From: Candidatus Bathyarchaeota archaeon
Lineage (GTDB): Archaea; Thermoproteota; Bathyarchaeia; 40CM-2-53-6; RBG-13-38-9
Assembly: GCA_026015185.1 (NCBI GenBank)
Contig: JAOZGX010000008.1
Coordinates: forward strand, 1 to 37,741
Length of the DNA: 37,741 nucleotides
Direction of reading: 5' to 3'
Made by a program: the position numbers and the translations under genes. Positions 31,325-37,741 of this stretch are shown here, one piece after another. The first letter of the stretch is position 1. Every line of letters begins with the position of its first letter. Below the pieces are notes generated by a model. It did not search any database. It was not told where the DNA came from and worked only from the letters and a program-made list of their open reading frames with translations.

Positions 31325-31831
31325 TTGAAAGTAAATAGTACAAGGGAAATCGCCCTAGCAATTATCTTTGCTTCATTATATGCTTTGGCCGTTATCGCAC
31401 TGGCACCAATTAGTTTTAACATTTTTCAAGTCAGAATTGCTGATTCATTATTACCACTTTCAATAATTTTCGGATGGCCTTCTGTTCTAGGTATTACAAT
31501 GGGGACTATAGTGGCTAACTTCTTTGGAGGCTTAGGTATAATTGATGTAGTAGGAGGAGCAATAGCAAATTTTATCGCTACATTATTAGCCTGGAAAATT
31601 GGATTTAAAAAGACAGAGTGCAGTAAGGTCTTTGCAATTGTCACAGAGATTTTAGTAGTAACTTTGGTGGTTGGTAGTTATCTGAGCTTCTTATTCAATA
31701 TACCCATATTAGTAGGACTATTTGGCATTATGATTGGAAGTATAATTTCAATAGGTTTCTTAGGATATTTGTTGCTAACATTGATATCCCGAAGATATAT
31801 CGTCAATGCACTCAAATCCATTGGACTTTAG
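31325..31831 (+). CDS. QueT-family transporter (queuosine/archaeosine precursor ECF S-component-like)
   Basis: 168 residues, about five to six membrane helices. The QueT/COG4708 signature is clear: FASLYALAVIALAPISFNIF, QVRIADSLLPLSIIFGWPSVLG, TMGTIVANFFGGLGIIDVVGG and AIANFIATLLAWKIG. Family members take up preQ1 or related deazapurines as S-components of ECF transporters (established for some). Archaea make archaeosine from preQ0, so uptake of preQ0 or a relative is plausible (inference). No EcfA/EcfT genes are in this window. TTG start at 31325, five bases after GGAGGTGA. Confidence 0.88.
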   Translation: MKVNSTREIALAIIFASLYALAVIALAPISFNIFQVRIADSLLPLSIIFGWPSVLGITMGTIVANFFGGLGIIDVVGGAIANFIATLLAWKIGFKKTECSKVFAIVTEILVVTLVVGSYLSFLFNIPILVGLFGIMIGSIISIGFLGYLLLTLISRRYIVNALKSIGL

Positions 31832-31895
31832 TTGAATCTGAAATAGGAAATTTAAAAAATAATGGTTGTAGGTTTCTAATCTAGTGTGTTTTTTG

Positions 31896-33158
31896 ATGCG
31901 GATAGAACTCTCATATGGCAAGAAAAAAGTAGATTTTGAAATAGAAAAAGATCAGTTATTGAAGGTTTTAACGCCTTCAGAAATACCACCTTCAAAGAGT
32001 CCTGAGCTTGAGGTTGAAAGCTCATTAAAAAATCCTATTGAAGGACCCACCATTGAGGAATTATCTCCAAAGGATAAGACTATCGCTATCGCAGTAGATG
32101 ATATGACACGAGTAACACCTACACACATCATACTTCCAACATTATTGAGGCTTCTAGAGAAATCTGGTGCTAAGAAAGAAGATATTAAGATCATTATAGC
32201 TCTAGGAACCCATCGGTCTATGGATCAAAAAGAGATAAAAGAAAAATATGGAGAAGAAATAGTTGAACGTTATGAAGTCATTAATCATGAATTTGAAGAT
32301 CAATCTGAGCTTGAGTATCTCGGAAATATCGTTGAAGACGTTCCAGTATGGATAAATAAAGACTATTTAAAAGCAGATATAAGAATAGCAACAGGAAACC
32401 TTATTCCCCATTTTAATGCTGGATGGGGTGCTGGAGCTAAAATCCTACTTCCTGGATTGGCAGGGGAAGAGACTGTAGGAAGAATGCACATTCATTCTTC
32501 AATCACTAATCCAAATGCTCTAGGTATTGTAGAGAACCCCACACGGGAGATAATAGATGCTTTTGCTGAGAAAGTTGGCATACATCTGCTTATCAACACA
32601 GCGATCAATCGAAATAAAGAAATTGTAAAAGTCTTCTCTGGTCATTTTATGAAGGCGCATAGAGAGGGAGTTGAATTCGCAAAGAAGATATATGGAGTTA
32701 AGACACCTGAGAAAGCAGATGTTACAATATCAAGCAGTCATCCAGCCGATATTGAATTTTGGCAAGGTCAGAAAGGCATATTCTCGGCGGATCTCGCAAC
32801 AAAAGATGATGGCGGTATTATATTATTAACGCCTTGTCCTGAAGGCATAGCCGTTATGCATCCCAAGATATTAGATTATTTGAAAAATAGCTATGAAGAT
32901 TTGAAGAAAATTTCAAGGTCAAGAGATATTGAAGATCCAGTTGGACTTGCGATCTCAATATGTTTGGCTTACGTAAGGGAAAAACATCCGATCTATATAG
33001 TATCAGATTGCTTAACCAATGAAGAAGTTGGAAAAATGGGCTTTAAAAAATCTGAAAGTATTGAAGAGGCTATGGAAATCATAACTAAAAATCAGGGTTC
33101 AAACCTAAAATACAACATTCTAACTTATGGAGGAGAGACTTACCCCATAGTTGAATGA
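31896..33158 (+). CDS. larA: Nickel-pincer lactate racemase family (LarA, DUF2088)
   Basis: 420 residues. LarA interconverts D- and L-lactate or related 2-hydroxyacids using a nickel-pincer nucleotide bound to a Lys. Residues equivalent to Lactobacillus plantarum H108, H174, K184 and H200 are seen at H106 (GTHRSMD), H172 (IPHFNAGWGAGAK), K182 and H198, the same spacing shifted by two. AIAVDDMTRVTP (about 65-75) is the family's first motif. The larBCE genes that make the cofactor are not in this window. ATG 31896 is preferred over GTG 31884. The true substrate could be another 2-hydroxyacid. Confidence 0.92.
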   Translation: MRIELSYGKKKVDFEIEKDQLLKVLTPSEIPPSKSPELEVESSLKNPIEGPTIEELSPKDKTIAIAVDDMTRVTPTHIILPTLLRLLEKSGAKKEDIKIIIALGTHRSMDQKEIKEKYGEEIVERYEVINHEFEDQSELEYLGNIVEDVPVWINKDYLKADIRIATGNLIPHFNAGWGAGAKILLPGLAGEETVGRMHIHSSITNPNALGIVENPTREIIDAFAEKVGIHLLINTAINRNKEIVKVFSGHFMKAHREGVEFAKKIYGVKTPEKADVTISSSHPADIEFWQGQKGIFSADLATKDDGGIILLTPCPEGIAVMHPKILDYLKNSYEDLKKISRSRDIEDPVGLAISICLAYVREKHPIYIVSDCLTNEEVGKMGFKKSESIEEAMEIITKNQGSNLKYNILTYGGETYPIVE

Positions 33159-33267
33159 TTCATTAATCTAATATTTAAAAAATAGATTAATCAATTCTAG
33201 ATTAAGATCTTTTAAGATTCAATTTCGAGAAAAAACCAATGATAAGTAAAATATTGGCGTTTTAAGA

Positions 33268-33927
33268 TTGAAAATTTTTAAGAATATAAAGTTAGAATAT
33301 GATGTTGATGAGATAATAAATTTCTGTCATATGGAAAGAATGAAGGGAAAGATAGATAATATAGCAGACACAATATCTGAGGGGTACAAGCTTCTAGATC
33401 CTAAGGCAATGTATAAACCAATTAAGATATATGAGATTAAAGGGAGTCGTCTGATACTTGATGATGGAACCTTTTTTGAAAGTAATTTGTTAGTAGAGAA
33501 GTTAAAATGTGCAAATGAACTTGCAATTTATATTGTGACAATTGGACCTGCTCTAGAACAGAAAGTAGCAGAACTTGGATCAGTGGATTTGGTTAAATCC
33601 TTTATACTAGACTATGTTGGAACCTATGCTTTACGCCAGGTATTCAATTTTATAAGAAAGGATTATCGGCCAAATAATTTAAAAAAGATATCTAAATTCA
33701 GTCCTGGATCAACATCCAATTGGGATATGAGTCAACAAAGAGTGTTATTTGATATTCTTGGGCCGAAAAAAGTAGAGGAAGCAATAGGAGTCAGCCTAAA
33801 TGAATATTGTGTAATGATCCCAAGAAAATCCGTATCAGGGGTAATTGGTGAGACTGAAGAACAATTTCAGGAATGTCAGATTTGTGAAAGAAGGTGTGAA
33901 TTTAGAAGAGCTCCATTTAAAGGCTAG
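33268..33927 (+). CDS. Stand-alone MetH-activation-domain-like protein
   Basis: 219 residues from TTG 33268. The C-terminal two thirds matches the vitamin B12-dependent methionine synthase activation domain: NELAIYIVTIGPALEQKV, DYVGTYALRQVFNFIRKD, KFSPGSTSNWDMSQQRVLFDIL, and IGVSLNEYCVMIPRKSVSGVIGET. In MetH this domain binds SAM and supports reductive reactivation of Cob(II)alamin. It ends with ECQICERRCEFRRAPFKG, a Cys-rich tail that may bind iron-sulfur or zinc. Free-standing versions occur next to corrinoid methyltransferase systems in archaea and acetogens (established). Its partner is not in this window. Confidence 0.85.
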   Translation: MKIFKNIKLEYDVDEIINFCHMERMKGKIDNIADTISEGYKLLDPKAMYKPIKIYEIKGSRLILDDGTFFESNLLVEKLKCANELAIYIVTIGPALEQKVAELGSVDLVKSFILDYVGTYALRQVFNFIRKDYRPNNLKKISKFSPGSTSNWDMSQQRVLFDILGPKKVEEAIGVSLNEYCVMIPRKSVSGVIGETEEQFQECQICERRCEFRRAPFKG

Positions 33928-33971
33928 GAATTTTTAGTTAACTCTCGCTATTGTTTCATAATCATTCTAGT

Positions 33972-35021
33972 TCATATACATATCCAGAAGAATTCCACAT
34001 AATCTGGAGAATTAAGAATTCTGACATCTGTTGGGAGATGGATATGATTGCCTCTAAAGCCTATGTATTTCAATGATCCCGCTTCATAAACGAAACCACA
34101 TCTATCATGATGTTTATCTATATCTATAGCTTCGACCCAATATGAGTTTACTATACGTGCGGTTCCTATACTCTCATACCATTTTAGTTCGTAATTGATC
34201 TTTCCTTGATCTGCCAATGAAAGTATAACATCAACAGCAGTTGTCAAATCCTTCTTGTAGATGTCATACCGGATATTATGTGGAGTAACCTCCACATTCT
34301 TGAATTCCTTATTGAAAGTGCGCCCATTTATAATCACTTTTGGAATAATTAATTTATCCTCATTATTCTTTCTCCTGTTAACTTCATTCTCGAATACGGA
34401 ATAAATTTCCTCCAAATATGAACGATCTACATTGAAAAATGTGAGGATGGCCCCATCCTTCCATGGATAATGATCTATTCTGAATACATTATCCTCAGGC
34501 CAACCTCCATCATAGTAGATCCTATACCACCAGTCACTTTCTCCATTTATGGAGTCAATAATATGTGAATTCAAGGAATTATCGAAATGATATTCAAGGT
34601 CTATCGATCCCTGCTTTTTTAGATGGACAAGCATGTCAAAAATTGAGAAATAACCTGGATTGAAGATATCTGATCTTAGAGTATTGACCTCGGTTGGATC
34701 GAACATAAAGTTCTTATTACCGATCTTAACTGAGCCACTCAACTTTGGAATTGTATCTTCAATAGAAAAATCTCCAGAGGAAGGTGTTGGAGTAATTGTT
34801 TCTTGAATGGTAGGCAGTGATGCAGTTGTGGATTGGTTAGTGGGTTGGGGGAAAATCGTAGATTTTGTCGTATCTGAAGTGTCATTAGTAAGTTCTAGAT
34901 ATGGCTCAGATCTATTCCTAGATAAGTAGTATGCTGCTCCTCCAATTGCCATTGTGATTAGAGTCGCTCCTGTAACGGAAAGGAATCTCCGTCTGCTGAT
35001 CTTTTCTTTAGCCAAAATCAA
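33972..35021 (-). CDS. Tat-exported protein with DUF4430-like domains
   Basis: 349 residues. Twin-arginine signal: KISRRRFLSVTGATLITMAIGGAAYYL (motif SRRRFLS at residues 9-15), followed by a Ser/Thr/Pro-rich linker (about 45-85). The body holds at least one, probably two domains resembling DUF4430 (transcobalamin-like): FSIFDMLVHLKKQGSIDLEYHF...HIIDSINGESDWWYRIYYDGG, about 125-175, and a more divergent copy DLTTAVDVILSLADQGKINYELKWYESIG... about 255-300. The pattern 'W-W-x-Y' before a substrate loop is family-like. It is folded before export, possibly with a cofactor; ligand unknown. Start TTG 35021. Confidence 0.72.
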   Translation of the reverse strand: MILAKEKISRRRFLSVTGATLITMAIGGAAYYLSRNRSEPYLELTNDTSDTTKSTIFPQPTNQSTTASLPTIQETITPTPSSGDFSIEDTIPKLSGSVKIGNKNFMFDPTEVNTLRSDIFNPGYFSIFDMLVHLKKQGSIDLEYHFDNSLNSHIIDSINGESDWWYRIYYDGGWPEDNVFRIDHYPWKDGAILTFFNVDRSYLEEIYSVFENEVNRRKNNEDKLIIPKVIINGRTFNKEFKNVEVTPHNIRYDIYKKDLTTAVDVILSLADQGKINYELKWYESIGTARIVNSYWVEAIDIDKHHDRCGFVYEAGSLKYIGFRGNHIHLPTDVRILNSPDYVEFFWICI

Positions 35022-35093
35022 AAAGCTCTATAACAATGTTATATTCAATAGCATAAAAACAAGGATTAAAAAACATATCGATGGATTTTTCAT

Positions 35094-35125
35094 GCACGTG
35101 CTAAATTGAAGTACGCGCATGTTAG
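35094..35125. repeat. Two CG-alternating words (GCACGTGCTAA, TACGCGCATGTTAG)
   Basis: Two members of the recurring CG word, 7 bases apart, in the intergenic stretch between the starts of 35021 and the end of trpB2 at 35196. The ...GCTAA and ...GTTAG endings match other copies. Confidence 0.4.
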
Positions 35126-35195
35126 TAAAACGCAGTGGATAGTTAGCACTAATTGAGTTTTCAAATAGGTGGAAAAAAAGAAAAAAGGAGAATTA

Positions 35196-36584
35196 TTAGT
35201 ATGGTAATTTTTCAATCCAAGGATAGAGTTCCGTTAGTTTGTTTATTGATTTTTCGATTTCTTTACTTGGATAGTCGTAAACTTTTAATTTTCCATCCAT
35301 GTAATCCTCATAGGCTTTCATATCAAAATGCCCATGGCCACACAATAAGAACATAATAGTCTCTTCTTTGTTCTCTTTCTTACATTCTAAGGCTCTATCA
35401 ACTACTGCCTTGATAGCATGGCTTGGTTCCGGAGCAGGAATGTGACCCTCAGATTTTGCAAAAAGCACAGCAGAATCAAAAACTTCTAACTGGTTATAAG
35501 CCTTGGTTTGTACTTTTTCTTCACTTATGAGATTGCATAAAGTAGGTGAATCACCATGATAACGCAATCCTCCAGCATGGATTGGTGGTGGAATAAATTC
35601 ATGGCCTAAAGTGTACATTTTATGTAATGGAATCATTCTAGCTGCATCGCCATGATCGAACATATATTTACCTTTAGTCATAGTAGGACAAGCAGTTGGT
35701 TCAACTGCTAAGAAGTTTACTTCCTTAGGTGCTTTACCACTAACCTTGTCATAATAGAAGGGAAATGAAAGTCCAGAGAAGCTACTGCCTCCTCCCACGC
35801 ACCCCACTATTAAATCAGGATAATCATCGATTAATTCGAATTGTTTTTTTGCCTCTAAACCTATTACTGTTTGATGCATCATAACATGGTTTACAACACT
35901 GCCTAGAGTATATTTTGAGCCATCGCTTGTAACTGCATCCTCAACAGCTTCACTAATTGCAATCCCTAAACTCCCTGAACACTCTGGATCTTTTTCCAGT
36001 AATTGTTTGCCAAACTTTGTCCTATCGCTAGGGCTTGGGTATACATCCGCTCCCCATATTTGCATCATCGTTTTACGATAAGGTTTTTGATGGTAGCTTG
36101 CATTAACCATGTATACAGCGGACTTTAGTCCAAATAGATGGCATGCAAACGATAAAGCTGAACCCCATTGGCCAGCTCCTGTCTCTGTTGTTAATCTTTC
36201 TTGACCTTCTTTCATATTGTAATAAACTTGTGCTACTGAAGTGTTGGGTTTATGGCTTCCAGGGGGGCTAACTCCTTCATTTTTAAAGTATATTTTTGCG
36301 GGAGTGCCTAAAGCTTCTTCAAGACCCGTGGCTCTAATAAGTGGCGTTGGTCTCCACATAGCCCAAATCTCGCGAATCTCTTCAGGTATAGCTATCCATC
36401 TATCAGGGGACATTTCCTGCTTTATTAATTCTTTAGCGAAAACTGGCTCAAAATCAGTTGGATCTATCGGTTTTTGAGTGGCTGGATTTATCGGTGGTGA
36501 TAATGGTTTTGGTAAATCAGGCAGAATATTATACCATTCCTTTGGAATATCATCTATTTGTAAATCTACTCTTTGACGATTCAT
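35196..36584 (-). CDS. trpB: Tryptophan synthase beta-like protein, type 2 (TrpB2)
   Basis: 462 residues, the length of the TrpB2 group, which is about 50-60 residues longer than TrpB1. PLP lysine in PPGSHKPNTSVAQ (K112), then AGQWGSALSFACHLFGLKSAVYM, and the glycine loop VGCVGGGSSFSGLSFPFY, all as in fold-type II PLP enzymes. The C-terminal FLLCGHGHFDMKAY differs from TrpB1. TrpB2 condenses indole and serine to tryptophan alone or with weak TrpA contact. No other trp gene is in this window. ATG 36584 is preferred over 36617, as GAGGG precedes it. It is divergent from the ACT-domain regulator, sharing a palindrome. Confidence 0.93.
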   Translation of the reverse strand: MNRQRVDLQIDDIPKEWYNILPDLPKPLSPPINPATQKPIDPTDFEPVFAKELIKQEMSPDRWIAIPEEIREIWAMWRPTPLIRATGLEEALGTPAKIYFKNEGVSPPGSHKPNTSVAQVYYNMKEGQERLTTETGAGQWGSALSFACHLFGLKSAVYMVNASYHQKPYRKTMMQIWGADVYPSPSDRTKFGKQLLEKDPECSGSLGIAISEAVEDAVTSDGSKYTLGSVVNHVMMHQTVIGLEAKKQFELIDDYPDLIVGCVGGGSSFSGLSFPFYYDKVSGKAPKEVNFLAVEPTACPTMTKGKYMFDHGDAARMIPLHKMYTLGHEFIPPPIHAGGLRYHGDSPTLCNLISEEKVQTKAYNQLEVFDSAVLFAKSEGHIPAPEPSHAIKAVVDRALECKKENKEETIMFLLCGHGHFDMKAYEDYMDGKLKVYDYPSKEIEKSINKLTELYPWIEKLPY

Positions 36585-36622
36585 GAATAACCCTCTTTCG
36601 TGTCTTTTAAGTAGCATTCGAA

Positions 36623-36655
36623 TTATATTTATAACTTACTAGTACATTAATGTAC
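36623..36655. promoter_or_regulatory. Divergent promoter with palindrome GTACATTAATGTAC
   Basis: The perfect 14-base palindrome at 36642-36655 lies between trpB2 and the ACT regulator. A shared AT box TTATATTTATAA (36623-36634) serves as TATA in both directions. For the regulator it predicts transcription from about 36658-36661 (leaderless), with the palindrome at the start site; for trpB2 it lies just upstream of TATA. Confidence 0.6.
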
Positions 36656-36660
36656 ATAAT

Positions 36661-37164
36661 ATGTGGGAAGTTGTATCGGAAAGGTTAAGGGAATATCCGG
36701 AAAGATTGACCGTAGCAAGAATAATAATTGAGAACGGTTTAAGCATAAGAGATGGTAAAATTTATTGTAACGAAATAGAGATACCACCAATTCGAGTAGC
36801 CAGAGTTACAAAACTAGATCGACGGACAGTGTCATGGGCAATTAAGATGATTGAGGATGATGAATATTTACAAAAGCTATTTAGCAATATAAGATCTGCT
36901 GGCCATTCTTTGAAAGATGTTGCAAAACACCTTAACTTCGGTGTTGTTGAGATTACGCCAATTGATGCTAGGACTCCAGGAATATTATCTAAAGCATCTA
37001 CTTTGATAGCTCAAAAAGGAATAAGCATTCGTCAAGCCATAGTAGATGACCCAGAATTATCTCCAGAACCGAAATTAACATTTATTACCGAAGAAAGAAT
37101 GCCTCCAGAATTAATTCCTGAAATTTTAAAAATTAATGGTGTTGAAAAAGTATCGATTTATTAA
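36661..37164 (+). CDS. ACT-domain regulator of amino-acid metabolism (COG2150-like)
   Basis: 167 residues. The N-terminal half is a helix-turn-helix: LTVARIIIENGLSIRDGKIYCNEIEIPPIRVARVTKLDRRTVSWAIKMIEDDEYLQKLFSNIR. The C-terminal half (about 90-167) is an ACT domain: VVEITPIDARTPGILSKASTLIAQKGISIRQAIVDDPELSPEPKLTFITEERMPPELIPEILKINGVEKVSIY, which binds an amino acid. Archaeal COG2150 proteins combine these two parts. Divergent from trpB2 with a shared palindrome at 36642-36655, suggesting tryptophan-responsive autoregulation (inference). Probably leaderless. Confidence 0.88.
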   Translation: MWEVVSERLREYPERLTVARIIIENGLSIRDGKIYCNEIEIPPIRVARVTKLDRRTVSWAIKMIEDDEYLQKLFSNIRSAGHSLKDVAKHLNFGVVEITPIDARTPGILSKASTLIAQKGISIRQAIVDDPELSPEPKLTFITEERMPPELIPEILKINGVEKVSIY

Positions 37165-37242
37165 ACATCTATTCAAAAGAAATGAAAAATAATTAATTTT
37201 GGCTTTAGAAAAAATAATTTTGAGATTAAAACGTGTGCCTCT

Positions 37243-37741
37243 ATGAGTGAAATTAAAAAGCTTAGTCTTGAGCAAATGGATGAGGGACGTAAAAAAGCTT
37301 TATTCAATTCAGACGAACTTTTAAGTGATGCAAAAACTCTTCTTGAAAATGGAAGGTGGGCAAGAGCATTTTTACTATCTCTTTTATCAATGGAGGAATT
37401 GGGAAAATATATACTTTTGGTGAGTCTTTCTTCGATTCCTAATTATAATAAGATCGATTGGAAAAAATTTTGGAAAATGTACGAATTCCACAAGATTGAT
37501 GGAGACGATATTCATTTATTAGGATTCTTCTTTGCTGAATTGAAATCTTTAAAAAATTTAGAAAAAAATCTAAAAGGACTTCAGAATGAAGGTGAAAATA
37601 TTTTGACTTCCCTAGGAGACCTTTCATTATTCTCAGACTTTCAAAAAAATGGCTTCCATAGTCCTGAGGAAGTTATTACTAATGAAATTGCATCATATTG
37701 GGTTAGAGTTGCTGAGAGATATCTAAACTCGGTAAAATCTT
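37243..37741 (+). CDS. AbiV-like protein, 3' end outside window
   Basis: ATG 37243, open to the window edge (166 residues seen). The N-terminal half FNSDELLSDAKTLLENGRWARAFLLSLLSMEELGKYILLVS has the AbiV/HEPN-like pattern: helix with LL-x-DA, then 'A-x-x-L-x-x-x-SxEELGK'. AbiV proteins cause abortive infection in Lactococcus by blocking phage translation (established for AbiV); archaeal homologues are uncharacterised. It is the only hint of phage defence here; what follows to the right is unknown. Confidence 0.7.
   Translation, partial: MSEIKKLSLEQMDEGRKKALFNSDELLSDAKTLLENGRWARAFLLSLLSMEELGKYILLVSLSSIPNYNKIDWKKFWKMYEFHKIDGDDIHLLGFFFAELKSLKNLEKNLKGLQNEGENILTSLGDLSLFSDFQKNGFHSPEEVITNEIASYWVRVAERYLNSVKS

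Noticed and set aside
1-37741. CRISPR array, insertion sequence, integrase or prophage
   Set aside because: No regularly spaced direct repeats, transposase or integrase motifs, and no terminal inverted repeats were seen.

Overview
This window appears to be archaeal chromosome, low in G+C. The archaeal signs are intron-interrupted tRNA genes, TATA boxes about 25 bases ahead of starts with little or no leader, a GGAGGTGA-type ribosome site at some genes, many TTG starts, and families common in archaea (Y-family Dpo4-like polymerase, TrpB2, the ACT-domain regulator COG2150, TraB/PrgY, DUF835, DUF362, YjbQ). The multi-intron tRNAs point toward Thermoproteota or a relative (Bathyarchaeia-like), but I cannot fix the lineage. 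Genes are mostly single units or short operons on both strands. There is no CRISPR array, insertion sequence or rRNA.

Layout. 1-8800: zinc alcohol dehydrogenase (cut by the edge), two short-chain dehydrogenases, a VIT-like membrane protein, a C-terminally anchored surface protein, a winged-helix gene overlapping an isoprenylcysteine-methyltransferase-like gene, an RraA-like protein, an Ig-like protein, a rhomboid protease and a TMEM175-type channel. 8800-14000: a cysteine-desulfurase remnant, a DUF2085-like membrane protein, a B12-binding radical SAM enzyme, a split tRNA-Gly, and a divergent pair (DUF92 and polyprenol-kinase-like) resembling the plant VTE6/VTE5 prenol-salvage kinases. 13500-17600: DNA polymerase IV, a 41-residue zinc ribbon, a nucleoside hydrolase, a tRNA-Pro(GGG) interrupted by four introns, YjbQ and a thioredoxin-reductase-like flavoprotein.

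17660-23430 is the most system-like stretch: a DUF835 protein, a 676-residue Ig-repeat secreted protein, a helix-turn-helix protein, a MinD/ParA-type ATPase, a membrane-anchored Ig protein with a SHOCT-like cytosolic tail, a structured noncoding RNA candidate and a small zinc ribbon. An inverted repeat of the GTGTTA...AACAC type lies directly upstream of the TATA box of two surface-protein genes (2253 and 18212) and in the promoter region at 23250, suggesting one shared regulator.

23469-37741: a thymidylate-synthase-like protein, a short-chain dehydrogenase, DUF362, a rhodanese, a winged-helix/Hsp20/TraB heat-shock-like operon with two operator-like repeats around its TATA box, another anchored surface protein, a nitrilase, a QueT-like transporter whose roughly 65-base leader can pair with its own ribosome site, a lactate-racemase (LarA) homologue, a MetH-activation-domain protein, a Tat-exported DUF4430-like protein, divergent TrpB2 and ACT-domain regulator genes sharing a perfect palindrome, and the start of an AbiV-like gene cut by the window edge. 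A CG-alternating palindromic word, centred on AGCGCGCGCT, recurs between genes across the window.
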